Part shown: positions 6,236 through 14,100 of the stretch, piece by piece
Numbering within the stretch: the first letter of the stretch is position 1
Layout: each line of letters begins with the position of its first letter
Assembly (NCBI GenBank): GCA_013298375.1
Contig: JAAFHM010000010.1
Span: 1 to 27,292, forward strand
Direction of reading: 5' to 3'
Origin: Ignavibacteria bacterium
GTDB taxonomy: Bacteria > Bacteroidota > Ignavibacteria > Kapaibacteriales > UBA4661
Length of the DNA stretch: 27,292 nucleotides
Made by a program: the position numbers and the translations under genes
Notes under the pieces: generated by a model
Seen by the model: the letters and a program-made list of their open reading frames with translations, nothing else
Database searches by the model: none
Told to the model about the DNA's origin: nothing

Positions 6236-7603
6236 TTAACCCGGTGACTGGACATTGATGTTGCCAGAAGAACGACCACGCAGTTTGCCACTTTTCATAA
6301 AGCCATCATAGTGGCGCATGAGCAAGTAGGATTCAATTTGCTGTAAAGTATCTAAGGCAACACCAACGATAATTAACAAGCTTGTTCCGCCAAAGAACGA
6401 AGCAAATAGCGATGGAACAGCCAAAACATTAGAAACAAATACCGGCAAGATAGCAACAATAGCAAGGAAAATTGAACCGGGCAAGGTAATACGGGTCAAG
6501 ATATTATCCATGTATTCAGCCGTTGGCGCACCAGGACGAACACCAGGAACAAAACCACCTTGTTTCTTCATATTATCAGCAACGTCTTTAGGATTGAACG
6601 CGATTGCTGTGTAAAAATAGGTAAAGAAAATGATCAATACTGCGTAGAATGCTGCATAAACAAAGGAACGATCACTCCATACACGCGCAAGCGTTGCTGC
6701 CCATTGAGCATCTGGAAAGAAACTCAGGATTGTACTTGGAATAAACATGATTGATTGTGCAAATATGATCGGCATAACACCAGCAGTATTTACACGAAGC
6801 GGGATGTATTGCGTGGTTCCACCATAAACCTTGCGACCAACAACACGTTTAGCATATTGAACTGGTATGCGGCGTGTACCTTGCGTCATCAATACGACAA
6901 GAGCAATTATTATTGCGAGTAATCCCAGCAAAATAACATCAACAATCCACACACGTGAACCAGCTTCAATAAGTTTAAACTCCTGCAAAAAAGCAACCGG
7001 CAACTGAGCGATGATACCAATAAAAATAATCAGCGAGATACCATTTCCAATACCACGTTCAGTAATCTGCTCACCAAGCCACATTAGAAAAATTGTCCCT
7101 GCGGTTAAGAGCGTGATTGCAGTAAAAGTAAAGAGAAAACCTGCATCTGGAACAACAGAACTCCCAGCAGCACCTTGAGTGCTAGATATTTTGATACTTA
7201 CAGCCCATGCCTGCAAAGCTGCGAGAATAACGGTCGCAATTCGCGCATAGTTATTCAAGCGCCTACGCCCCTCTTCGCCTTCACGCTGCATACGCTGGAG
7301 TTCGGGAATAAATATCCCACCAAGTTGCAGAATGATTGTTGCTGAGATATACGGCATAATACCCAATGCAAAGATAGCAGCATTAGAGAATGCGCCTCCT
7401 ACAAAGAGGTCAAAAAGACCAAACAAGGTATTTGAGCTTGAGGAATTTGCTGTTGCTGCCTTGAGAGCTGCTACATCCACACCTGGAAGTGTGATAAATG
7501 AGCCAATACGCACAACAAGCAACACTCCGGCGGTGAAGAGAATTCTCTGCCGGAGTTCTTCAATTCTGAAGATATTTTTGAGTGTTTCTATAATTCTATT
7601 CAT
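6236..7603 (-). CDS. secY: Preprotein translocase subunit SecY
   Basis: SecY is the membrane channel of the Sec translocase. Its 455 residues contain about ten hydrophobic segments. The plug and TM2a region (GLFDLFVGGAFSNAAIFALG..IMPYISATIILQL), the TM5 region (GEQITERGIGNGISLIIF) and the cytoplasmic loop RRIPVQYAKRVVG are classic SecY motifs. The ATG at 7603 would overlap the stop of full-length rplO (7596) by 8 bases. GGAGG lies 14 bases upstream, within the rplO Gly-Gly codons. Because rplO is interrupted earlier, secY may depend more on its own initiation. Confidence 0.98.
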   Translation of the reverse strand: MNRIIETLKNIFRIEELRQRILFTAGVLLVVRIGSFITLPGVDVAALKAATANSSSSNTLFGLFDLFVGGAFSNAAIFALGIMPYISATIILQLGGIFIPELQRMQREGEEGRRRLNNYARIATVILAALQAWAVSIKISSTQGAAGSSVVPDAGFLFTFTAITLLTAGTIFLMWLGEQITERGIGNGISLIIFIGIIAQLPVAFLQEFKLIEAGSRVWIVDVILLGLLAIIIALVVLMTQGTRRIPVQYAKRVVGRKVYGGTTQYIPLRVNTAGVMPIIFAQSIMFIPSTILSFFPDAQWAATLARVWSDRSFVYAAFYAVLIIFFTYFYTAIAFNPKDVADNMKKQGGFVPGVRPGAPTAEYMDNILTRITLPGSIFLAIVAILPVFVSNVLAVPSLFASFFGGTSLLIIVGVALDTLQQIESYLLMRHYDGFMKSGKLRGRSSGNINVQSPG

Positions 7604-7703
7604 GAACCGTTACCGTGCCTCCGGCTGATTCAATTTTGGATTTTGCGGATTCAGAGAACTTATGGGCGGATACTTTCAGCGCTTTAGAAATTGCACCATT
7701 ACC
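7596..7703 (-). pseudogene. rplO: In-frame C-terminal continuation of rplO after UAG
   Basis: Directly after the UAG at 7704-7706, the same frame continues for 35 sense codons (GNGAISKALKVSAHKFSESA, then KSKIESAGGTVTVHE) to a second UAG at 7596. This is the conserved L15 C-terminal segment (family pattern (V/I)LGxGELxxxLxVKAHKFSxSAxxxIExAGG). There is no frameshift or further damage, and the end overlaps the secY start by 8 bases, as expected of an intact operon junction. Whether it is translated depends on the UAG being an error, a mutation or a readthrough site. Confidence 0.85.
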
Positions 7704-8057
7704 CTAAATTTTGAGTGGTACATTGCTTTTGCTAATAACTCCAAGGTCGAACAGGACATCAAAATCAACGGTGTTATTCATAAACACACCCTCTGTTGCA
7801 AGTTCTTCTAAACGAGCAACATTGATACATTGATACTCAATACGAAATGGATTTTTAAAGCCATGCTTCGGTATGCGGCGATTGAGGGGCATCTGCCCGC
7901 CTTCAAAACTGCGTTTGCGCTTGAAGTTACTGCGGGATTGATGTCCTTTATGTCCACGTGTTGATGTTCCTCCATGACCGGAACCAGTGCCACGACCAAT
8001 ACGCTTTACATTTTTGCGTGAGCCGGGGCTATATGTCAAATTTCCAACGTGTTTCAT
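7704..8057 (-). CDS. rplO: 50S ribosomal protein L15, interrupted by in-frame UAG
   Basis: uL15 is an early assembly protein of the 50S subunit. The N-terminal part is canonical: MKHVGNLTYSPGSRKNVKRI, GRGTGSGHGGTSTRGHKG, and FEGGQMPLNRRIPKHGF. I chose the ATG at 8057 because MKHVGNL matches the family start and AAGG lies about 10 bases upstream; an ATG at 8126 would run into rpmD. The frame ends at a UAG (7704) after NVPLKI, giving 117 residues against about 145-150 for the family. The UAG occupies the position of a conserved Leu (K-I/V-L-G); a single T-to-A change from TTG would create it. The rest of L15 follows in frame to 7596. Confidence 0.93.
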   Translation of the reverse strand: MKHVGNLTYSPGSRKNVKRIGRGTGSGHGGTSTRGHKGHQSRSNFKRKRSFEGGQMPLNRRIPKHGFKNPFRIEYQCINVARLEELATEGVFMNNTVDFDVLFDLGVISKSNVPLKI

Positions 8058-8082
8058 TGATGTCAACCTTGAAGGATGATTA

Positions 8083-8268
8083 TTACTCTGATATTTCTTC
8101 GACTTTAACAAGATGCTGAACAACATTCAGCATACCAAGCGTCGTAGCACTTTTGGGCTGTACAGTTATCGAATTTGGACGACCAAGCCCTAAGGCTTTG
8201 ATAGTACGCTTTTGTGCTTCTTTACAGTTGATGATACTGCGCACTTGGGTAATTTTCAGCTTTGCCAT
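8083..8268 (-). CDS. rpmD: 50S ribosomal protein L30
   Basis: A 61-residue uL30. The N-terminus MAKLKITQVRSIINCKEAQK and the segment TIKALGLGRPNSITVQ match the short bacterial L30 family, in which the RTLxALGLxR motif is typical. It sits between rpsE and rplO, as in all spc operons that retain it. It has a short spacer (25 bases) to rplO. No Shine-Dalgarno sequence is visible. Confidence 0.95.
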   Translation of the reverse strand: MAKLKITQVRSIINCKEAQKRTIKALGLGRPNSITVQPKSATTLGMLNVVQHLVKVEEISE

Positions 8269-8340
8269 AACGTAAAGTATGAAAGAGATTTCGTAATTCG
8301 CTTTGAGAAATCCTCAATGATGAGGAAGCGCGTTACCAAT

Positions 8341-8856
8341 TTAGCCGAACATAACCTTACGCGCGTCAAGACCGCGACGTTCTGCAATGGTCTGCACATC
8401 TTGTAACTGCGTAAGCGCTTGGAATGTTGCTTTAACTGTATTATGGGGATTGGAAGAGCCAAGACTCTTGGTCAATACATCCTGCACACCAGCCATTTCC
8501 AAGACTGCGCGTACACCTCCAGAAGCAATAACGCCAGTGCCGGGAGTAGCGGGTTTGAGCAAAACTTTGCCAGCTCCAAACTTACCAAACACTTCATGCG
8601 GAATAGTATTTGCGTTAAGAGTAATTTTGACAAGGCTTTTGCGAGCAGCGTCCGTTGCTTTGGTAATTGCGTCGGCAACTTCATTTGCCTTGCCGAGACC
8701 ATAGCCAACATGACCATTTCCATCACCAACCACAACGATAGCACTAAAGCCAAAGCGACGACCGCCCTTGACCACTTTCGCTGTTCTGGCAACGTTTACA
8801 AGTTTGTCTTTGAGTTCTAACTCAGATGCTTTCTGTCTAGCCACAGCAACACTCAA
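8341..8856 (-). CDS. rpsE: 30S ribosomal protein S5 (TTG start)
   Basis: uS5 lies at the mRNA entry of the 30S subunit and affects decoding fidelity. VVKGGRRFGFSAIVVVGDGN and GHVGYGLGKANEVADAI are the N-terminal double-stranded-RNA-binding-like signature, and the second domain continues through GVIASGGVRAVLEMAGV. It is 171 residues from TTG at 8856. A stop codon (TAA) directly precedes this TTG in frame and no ATG lies before the conserved ASELELKDKLV segment, so TTG is the most likely start; GTG at 8844 is the alternative. No Shine-Dalgarno sequence is seen. Confidence 0.95.
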   Translation of the reverse strand: MSVAVARQKASELELKDKLVNVARTAKVVKGGRRFGFSAIVVVGDGNGHVGYGLGKANEVADAITKATDAARKSLVKITLNANTIPHEVFGKFGAGKVLLKPATPGTGVIASGGVRAVLEMAGVQDVLTKSLGSSNPHNTVKATFQALTQLQDVQTIAERRGLDARKVMFG

Positions 8857-8920
8857 TTAAATAGTGATAGTTTTGGATTACGATAGGGTTGTACACAAGT
8901 AGTATCTACTTCTGTGAACA

Positions 8921-9289
8921 TTAGAAATGCAAACCAGCTTCACGAGCAGCATCAGCGAATGCCTTGACTCTGCCATGATAAATGTAGCCATTACGGTCAA
9001 ATACAACACTTTTTACGCCAGCTGCCGTTGCACGCTTTGCAAGAAGCTCGCCAACCATTTTACTTACATCGGTTTTGCTTGTTGCAGATGCAACTAAATC
9101 TTTCAGTTCCTTGTCAGCGCTGGAAGCAGCCACAACGGTATGCATTTTTGCATCATCAATAACCTGAGCGTAAAAATGGCTTAGGCTACGATAGACACTA
9201 AGACGAGGACGTTCAGAAGTACCTTGTATTTTGCGGCGAACACTTTTTTTGCGGCGTTCACGACGCTCATATTTATTTGTGGTAATCAT
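8921..9289 (-). CDS. rplR: 50S ribosomal protein L18
   Basis: uL18 binds 5S rRNA in the central protuberance. The 122 residues show the basic N-terminus (RRERRKKSVRRKIQGTSERP), RLSVYRSLSHFYAQVIDD, and the C-terminal VVFDRNGYIYHGRVKAFADA-AREAGLHF, all standard. It lies between rplF and rpsE with spacers of 98 and 64 bases. Confidence 0.97.
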   Translation of the reverse strand: MITTNKYERRERRKKSVRRKIQGTSERPRLSVYRSLSHFYAQVIDDAKMHTVVAASSADKELKDLVASATSKTDVSKMVGELLAKRATAAGVKSVVFDRNGYIYHGRVKAFADAAREAGLHF

Positions 9290-9387
9290 ATTCTCAGACT
9301 GAACAAATGAAAATGGTCGAATCGTTGTAATCTATGTCTTTGTCATACAAACTGAACAAAGACGTAATGTAATCAATGAGATTGAGA

Positions 9388-9933
9388 TTACTTGCCTTTA
9401 CCGCCCGATTTACCAGCCTTGCGGACAATATGTTCACCCTGATAGCGAACACCCTTCCCTTTATAAGGCTCTGGCGGACGAAGTTCTCGTAGTTTTGCTG
9501 CAACTTCTCCAACAAGTTGTTTATCAATCCCTGTTACGCTAAATTGCGTTGCTGTAGCAGCCGCCAACGTAATACCTGGTGGGGGAATAAACAAAATGGG
9601 ATGTGAATAGCCAAGAGAAAGATACAAGTTTTTACCACGCATTTCGACCTTAAAACCTACGCCCTCAACATCAAGGGTCTTAGTAAAGCCTTTGGTCACT
9701 CCATCAATCATGGACGCAACCATTGCGCGGGTAAGACCGTGCAAGGCGCGAGTATGCTTTTGGTCGGAGTCACGTGCAAAAGACATCGTACCATCTTTCA
9801 TTTCATGAGAGATGCCCGTAGGAATTGCAAACTCAAGTTCGCCCTTCGGACCCTTCACCTTAATTTGTGTGCCATTCACAGCAACCTGTGCTTCTTTGGG
9901 AATGGTAATGAGTTTTTTACCGATACGAGACAC
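9388..9933 (-). CDS. rplF: 50S ribosomal protein L6 (GTG start)
   Basis: uL6 sits near the factor-binding site of the 50S subunit. MSRIGKKLITIPKEAQVAVN at the start, LHGLTRAMVASMIDGVTKGF in the middle and PEPYKGKGVRYQGEHIVRKAGK at the C-terminus are family hallmarks. It has 181 residues. The start codon is GTG at 9933, directly before SRIGKK; AAGGAG at 9942-9947, 8 bases upstream, supports it. Confidence 0.97.
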   Translation of the reverse strand: MSRIGKKLITIPKEAQVAVNGTQIKVKGPKGELEFAIPTGISHEMKDGTMSFARDSDQKHTRALHGLTRAMVASMIDGVTKGFTKTLDVEGVGFKVEMRGKNLYLSLGYSHPILFIPPPGITLAAATATQFSVTGIDKQLVGEVAAKLRELRPPEPYKGKGVRYQGEHIVRKAGKSGGKGK

Positions 9934-9941
9934 GGCAATCT

Positions 9942-9947
9942 CTCCTT
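9942..9947 (-). promoter_or_regulatory. Ribosome binding site of rplF
   Basis: AAGGAG on the minus strand lies 8 bases before the GTG start codon of rplF and fixes that start. Confidence 0.85.
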
Positions 9948-10015
9948 CAAATTCTTTATGAGTTCAAGTAAAATCGCAGAATACTGTTATGCCGCCAGAA
10001 GCAGCCAGTACGCAT

Positions 10016-10411
10016 TTAATAAATCGTACAAAGGACTTCGCCACCGACATTGAGTTTGCGAGCCTCTTTATCAGTAATAACACCTTTTGGAGTAGAAAGT
10101 ATCGCTACACCAAGACCACTCCGTACTCGAGGCGCTTCTGCTGAGGGCGTGTAACGACGCAGACCTGGTCGGCTGACACGAGCAATTTTATCAAACGGTG
10201 CCCGACCATTGAAATATCGGAGTGAAACGCGCAAAATATTTTGCTTGTTATCTTCGATAAGTTGATAATCCGCAATATAGCCCTGCTCCTTCATGATCTT
10301 TGCAATAGCAATCTTCATTTTGGATGACGGAACATCTAAGCGCTTATGACGAGCTTTAGAGGCATTACGGACACGAGTCAGAAAATCGGATATTGGATCA
10401 GTAACCTGCAT
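10016..10411 (-). CDS. rpsH: 30S ribosomal protein S8
   Basis: uS8 is a primary 16S rRNA binder and, in E. coli, represses the spc operon. The true start is taken as ATG at 10411, giving MQVTDPISDFLTRVRNASKA, which matches the family N-terminus; an upstream ATG (10462) would add an unrelated 17-residue extension. The C-terminal signature VRSGLGVAILSTPKGVITDKEARKLNVGGEVLCTIY is present. It has 131 residues. No clear Shine-Dalgarno sequence is visible. Confidence 0.96.
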   Translation of the reverse strand: MQVTDPISDFLTRVRNASKARHKRLDVPSSKMKIAIAKIMKEQGYIADYQLIEDNKQNILRVSLRYFNGRAPFDKIARVSRPGLRRYTPSAEAPRVRSGLGVAILSTPKGVITDKEARKLNVGGEVLCTIY

Positions 10412-10468
10412 TGTACTTGAGCAATTGATGATACTTTTTAGATAATTGTTTCGATGTTGCAAAGCAAA

Positions 10469-10738
10469 TCACCAACTGGATTTGCGGATACCTGGAATCT
10501 TGCCGTCAAGAGCCAGTTCGCGGAATTTATTTCGCCCCAAACCGAATTTGCGATACACTCCTCTGCCACGACCGGTCAAGCTACAACGATTACGAAGACG
10601 TGTTGGTGCGCTGTTACGAGGGAGTTTCTGTAATCCCTCCCAATCACCTGCTTCTTTTAGTAAAGCGCGTTTTTCAGCATATTTATCGACGAGTTTCTGA
10701 CGCTTTGCGTTGCGTGCTTTAATTGCTGTTGTTGACAT
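10469..10738 (-). CDS. rpsN: 30S ribosomal protein S14, zinc-free form
   Basis: This is an 89-residue uS14 of the long type without Cys-x2-Cys zinc pairs. The C-terminal signature RCSLTGRGRGVYRKFGLGRNKFRELALDGKIPG is diagnostic. It lies between rplE and rpsH as in other spc operons. Together with the cysteine-free L36 it points to a zinc-sparing set of small ribosomal proteins. Confidence 0.96.
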   Translation of the reverse strand: MSTTAIKARNAKRQKLVDKYAEKRALLKEAGDWEGLQKLPRNSAPTRLRNRCSLTGRGRGVYRKFGLGRNKFRELALDGKIPGIRKSSW

Positions 10739-10786
10739 AATCGTTTGAGGATAAGAAATAAATTCTTCGGTACTTACCTACATTAC

Positions 10787-11434
10787 TTATGCGGCAGTTT
10801 CTTGTTGTTTACGGAATGGGAAACCAAATTCTTTCAAAAGAGCGTAGGCTTCCTCGTCTGTTTGAGCAGTTGTTACAAATGTAACATCCATGCCTCGTAT
10901 CTTGGAAACTTTATCAACATCAATTTCCGGGAAGATAATCTGCTCTTTGATTCCCATAGAATAATTACCGCGCCCATCAAATGACTTATCCGAAAGTCCA
11001 CGAAAATCCCGGATGCGAGGTGCAACAATGTTAATAAATCTGTCTAAAAACTCGTACATATGCGCTCTCCGCAGCGTCACACGACAACCAATTGGCTGAT
11101 TGACACGAAGTTTGAAGTTAGAGATAGCTTCTTTAGCCAAAGTAACAGCAGGACGCTGACCAGTTATCAGTTCCATCTCCGTAACAGCAGATTGAACTAT
11201 TTTTTGATCTTGCGTTGCGGCACCAACTCCCATATTGATAACAATCTTATGCAACTTGGGAACTTGCATCACAGAGCTATAATTAAACTTTTTCATAAGG
11301 GCTGGCACTACATTCTCTTTGTAGATTTTTGCCAAGCGAGCGTCTGGTGCTTTGGGGGCATTTTCTGGAAGACGACCGCCTTCAAATGAAAACTCTGCTT
11401 TTTTCGATTTTACTTGCTGTTGCTGCTTTGCCAT
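10787..11434 (-). CDS. rplE: 50S ribosomal protein L5 with N-terminal extension
   Basis: uL5 binds 5S rRNA and contacts P-site tRNA. The core is clear: YKENVVPALMKKFNYSSVMQVPKLHKIVIN, then QRPAVTLAKEAISNFKLR and GRGNYSMGIKEQIIFPEI. It is 215 residues, about 30 longer than usual, because of a Gln/Lys/Pro-rich N-terminal extension (residues 1-31). No start codon with a Shine-Dalgarno sequence lies closer to the conserved core, so the annotated start at 11434 is likely but not certain. Confidence 0.95.
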   Translation of the reverse strand: MAKQQQQVKSKKAEFSFEGGRLPENAPKAPDARLAKIYKENVVPALMKKFNYSSVMQVPKLHKIVINMGVGAATQDQKIVQSAVTEMELITGQRPAVTLAKEAISNFKLRVNQPIGCRVTLRRAHMYEFLDRFINIVAPRIRDFRGLSDKSFDGRGNYSMGIKEQIIFPEIDVDKVSKIRGMDVTFVTTAQTDEEAYALLKEFGFPFRKQQETAA

Positions 11435-11503
11435 AGCGATAAATATTCAAGAAGGAAAATAGTTTCTGACTGAAGAAGTACGGGAGTGTAAAGCATCTAT
11501 CCT

Positions 11504-11824
11504 TTAGACTTCTTCGCCAGTGGTTCTTGCGATACGAACACGGCTTTTCTGTCCATCCTGTTCAACATTCTTTACTCCAAGACGTGTGGGATTACCTGCA
11601 CCATCAAGAAGCAGAACATTAGAATAGTGAATTGGCATTTCGCGCTCAATAATTTGCCCCTGCTGCGCATTTGGGGTCGGACGTGTATGGCGTTTACGAA
11701 CATTCACACCCTCAACAATCAGGCGCATCTTTTCTGGCAAAAGCTGGATAACACGACCTTCTTTGCCTTTATCATTTCCAGCAATAATGCGAACAGTGTC
11801 GCCTTTTTTAATTTTGAGTTTCAT
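11504..11824 (-). CDS. rplX: 50S ribosomal protein L24
   Basis: uL24 is an assembly initiator of the 50S subunit. The N-terminal KOW motif (KIKKGDTVRIIAGNDKGKEG) and VEGVNVRKRHTRPTPNAQQG are present; the C-terminus ends with the KVLLLD/RVRIARTTGE-type beta strands. It has 106 residues and sits 88 bases after rplN. Confidence 0.96.
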   Translation of the reverse strand: MKLKIKKGDTVRIIAGNDKGKEGRVIQLLPEKMRLIVEGVNVRKRHTRPTPNAQQGQIIEREMPIHYSNVLLLDGAGNPTRLGVKNVEQDGQKSRVRIARTTGEEV

Positions 11825-11912
11825 ATCAGGTCAAAAGAATAAATATCTTCATCAAATTCATGCTTACCTCGTTTAATTCTCAGGACAAGCAACGCATTTG
11901 GTTGCTTTATCT

Positions 11913-12281
11913 TTAAAGAACTTCCGGCGCGAGAGAGACAATTTTCATAAAACTCTTGTCGCGTAGCTCACGAGCAACTGGACCAAAAATGCGCGTACCA
12001 CGAGGCTCACCTTGATTGTTTAAAAGCACAGCTGCATTTTCGTCGAAGCGAATATACGAGCCATCTTTCCGGCGAATCTCTTTTTTTGTACGAACAATCA
12101 CGGCGCGAGATTTATCACCTTTTTTTACACCCGCGTTTGGGATAGCATCTTTTACTGACACAACGATAATGTCGCCAATTCCAGCATAACGCTTTTCGTG
12201 TCCGCCTAAAACTCGAATACAGCGAACTCTTCTTGCGCCGGAATTATCGGCAACGACGAGGTTTGTTTCTTCTTGAATCAT
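11913..12281 (-). CDS. rplN: 50S ribosomal protein L14
   Basis: uL14 lies at the subunit interface. The 122 residues contain MIQEETNLVVADNSGARRVR, GDIIVVSVKDAIPNAGVKKGD and the C-terminal RIFGPVARELRDKSFMKIVSLAPEVL, matching the family end to end. It lies between rpsQ and rplX. Confidence 0.98.
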   Translation of the reverse strand: MIQEETNLVVADNSGARRVRCIRVLGGHEKRYAGIGDIIVVSVKDAIPNAGVKKGDKSRAVIVRTKKEIRRKDGSYIRFDENAAVLLNNQGEPRGTRIFGPVARELRDKSFMKIVSLAPEVL

Positions 12282-12329
12282 CGCAAATTACGCTCACTTT
12301 CTGGTGAAAAATAGTCGCAGGTGAAAAAA

Positions 12330-12620
12330 TTACTTCGCACGCTCAAGTACTTCAACCAATCGCCAGCGCTTATGAGCGCTTAAAGGACGAGTTTCCATGA
12401 TACGAACCGTATCACCTTCGCTGCAAGTATTCTCGGCATCATGAGCCATGAACTTGGTTGTCTTCTTGAAGTACTTTTTGTAGAGCGGATGCGCTACTTG
12501 ACGTTCAACAGCAACAATAATTGTTTTGTCCATTTTTTTGGCACTAACAACTTTGCCGATTTTCACTTTGCGTCTTCCGCGTTGAGTCTGTGTTTGTGTC
12601 GTTTCCATGTTGGAATCCAT
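12330..12620 (-). CDS. rpsQ: 30S ribosomal protein S17
   Basis: uS17 is a primary 16S rRNA-binding OB-fold protein. GKVVSAKKMDKTIIVAVERQ, HPLYKKYFKKTTKFMAHDAE and GDTVRIMETRPLSAHKRWRL are the signature. The start could be ATG 12620 or ATG 12608; the second gives METTQTQTQRGRRKVKIG, and the difference is only four residues. The stop of rpmC lies 13 bases upstream. Confidence 0.96.
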   Translation of the reverse strand: MDSNMETTQTQTQRGRRKVKIGKVVSAKKMDKTIIVAVERQVAHPLYKKYFKKTTKFMAHDAENTCSEGDTVRIMETRPLSAHKRWRLVEVLERAK

Positions 12621-12633
12621 GTTGGCTTAATCG

Positions 12634-12837
12634 TTATTTTGAACGTTCACGCTCACCAATAATGGTGTTGATCCGAGCAATATCTTTGCGAAGGGTCGCC
12701 AAGTATGCTGTATTTTCCAGTTCGCCGAGCGTCTTTTTGAAACGAAGATTGGTCAGTGTTTCTTGCGCATCTTTCAAATTCATCGCCAAATCGGCATCAT
12801 TTAGTTTGCGCAAGTCTTCAGATTTACGAGCTTTCAT
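12634..12837 (-). CDS. rpmC: 50S ribosomal protein L29
   Basis: uL29 is a small helical protein at the tunnel exit. Its 67 residues include KARKSEDLRKLNDADLAMNL and TLGELENTAYLATLRKDIAR, ending with the usual RINTIIGERER. AAGGAG (12847-12852) overlaps the rplP stop codon 9 bases upstream of the ATG, so L16 and L29 translation are probably coupled. Confidence 0.96.
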   Translation of the reverse strand: MKARKSEDLRKLNDADLAMNLKDAQETLTNLRFKKTLGELENTAYLATLRKDIARINTIIGERERSK

Positions 12838-12851
12838 TGTCTTTTGCTCCT

Positions 12852-13277
12852 TTAGTGATGCTCTTGCGCGTCAATGCGCGTTACAAATTTCGTTTTAATT
12901 GGCAATTTATGAGAAGCAAGACGCATTGCCTCCATCGCCTTTTCTTTTGGTACGCCGTCCAATTCAAAGAGAATACGACCCGGCTTGACGACAGCAACAT
13001 AGTATTCAGTGCTACCTTTACCGGAACCCATTCGCACTTCGGCTGGCTTCTTGGTGTACGGCTTATCAGGAAAGATACGAATCCAAACTTTACCATCACG
13101 GCGAAGATAACGGTTAATAGCGATACGCGCCGACTCAATTTGACGGTTGGTAATCCAAGCCGGTTCAAGCGCTTTCAAGCCAAACGTGCCGAAAGCTACT
13201 TGTGAGCCGCGATACGCTTTACCTTTCATTCTACCGCGCTGAGTTTTACGGTATTTTACTCTTTTGGGTAACAGCAT
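12852..13277 (-). CDS. rplP: 50S ribosomal protein L16
   Basis: uL16 sits near the A-site tRNA and is needed late in 50S assembly. MLLPKRVKYRKTQRGRMKGK at the start, and WIRIFPDKPYTKKPAEVRMG-SGKG in the middle, are diagnostic. It has 141 residues. AAGGAA lies about 6 bases before the ATG. It follows rpsC after 93 bases. Confidence 0.98.
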   Translation of the reverse strand: MLLPKRVKYRKTQRGRMKGKAYRGSQVAFGTFGLKALEPAWITNRQIESARIAINRYLRRDGKVWIRIFPDKPYTKKPAEVRMGSGKGSTEYYVAVVKPGRILFELDGVPKEKAMEAMRLASHKLPIKTKFVTRIDAQEHH

Positions 13278-13370
13278 GATATTTCCTTAATGCTTTTAAT
13301 GCGTAGTTGCTAAGTTCAAGTGTGCTTTTTTGCTATGCTGAATGTCTCTAATGTTCAATCAAGGAGCAAA

Positions 13371-14060
13371 TCAGCGCGAAGATTTCGAGTTCCCAGCAGG
13401 AACTGCTGGCTTTTCCTGATACATAGAGGCACTTCCGCCCAAGACTTCACCAAGACAAACCCAAACTTTGATGCCAATGGCACCATAAATTGTTTGTGCA
13501 GTGCCCGTTGCATAGTCAATATTTGCGCGAAGAGTATGCAAAGGGACTCGCCCTTCACGATACTGTTCCATGCGAGACATATCAGCTCCACCCAAACGAC
13601 CATTGCAAACTATACGTACTCCCTCAGCACCCATGCGCATTGCTGCACTTACACCTTGTTTCATTGCACGTCTGTAGGATATACGCCCCTCTAACTGTTG
13701 AGCGATGGTGTCTGCCACAAGTTGCGCATCAATCTCAGGACGCTTTATTTCGCTGATAAGTATTTTCACCTCTTTGGAGGTAATTTTCTTTAACTCTTCT
13801 TCAAGTTGCGCAATTTCCTTACCTGAGCGCCCAATAACAACACCTGGGCGGGAAGTTTTAATGGTGAGGCGAATTTGCTTTGGTGTACGCTCAACAATAA
13901 TACGAGAGATACCCGCTTTCTTCAGACGTTCATGCAGATATTTGCGTACCATTATATCCTCAGAGAGCTTGCTGGCGAAATTCTTCTCATCGAACCAGTT
14001 TGCATCCCAAGCGCGAATGATTCCAAGACGGAAACCAATGGGGTTAGTTTTCTGACCCAA
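13371..14060 (-). CDS. rpsC: 30S ribosomal protein S3 (TTG start)
   Basis: uS3 forms part of the mRNA entry channel and helicase. The KH domain (GVVIGRSGKEIAQLEEELKK) and the C-terminal domain (RRAMKQGVSAAMRMGAEGVR, SRMEQYREGRVPLHTLRANI) are clear. The start is taken as TTG at 14060, giving the conserved MGQKTNPIGFRLG N-terminus, with AGGAG 7 bases upstream. An in-frame ATG at 14123 would add 21 unrelated residues and overlap rplV. The protein has 229 residues with a short Lys/Ser-rich tail. Confidence 0.97.
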   Translation of the reverse strand: MGQKTNPIGFRLGIIRAWDANWFDEKNFASKLSEDIMVRKYLHERLKKAGISRIIVERTPKQIRLTIKTSRPGVVIGRSGKEIAQLEEELKKITSKEVKILISEIKRPEIDAQLVADTIAQQLEGRISYRRAMKQGVSAAMRMGAEGVRIVCNGRLGGADMSRMEQYREGRVPLHTLRANIDYATGTAQTIYGAIGIKVWVCLGEVLGGSASMYQEKPAVPAGNSKSSR

Positions 14061-14067
14061 GGCTAAT

Positions 14068-14072
14068 CTCCT
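14068..14072 (-). promoter_or_regulatory. Ribosome binding site of rpsC
   Basis: AGGAG on the minus strand lies 7 bases before the TTG that precedes the conserved GQKTNPIGF of S3. It decides in favour of TTG over the upstream ATG. Confidence 0.85.
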
Positions 14073-14100
14073 AATAATCGAAATTGTACGTTGTAAATAA

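Noticed and set aside
7704..7706. UAG reassigned to leucine throughout the genome
   Set aside because: infA ends with UAG exactly at its normal C-terminus and full-length rplO itself would end with UAG, so UAG works as a stop. Site-specific readthrough or error remain open.
8057..8126. Upstream ATG (8126) as the start of rplO
   Set aside because: It would add 23 residues unrelated to L15 and overlap the end of rpmD; the ATG at 8057 gives the conserved N-terminus.
9334..9366. Hairpin gtctttgt/acaaagac in the rplR-rplF gap
   Set aside because: Only 8 bp with a loop of more than 10 bases and no U-run; not distinguishable from chance in an AT-rich spacer.
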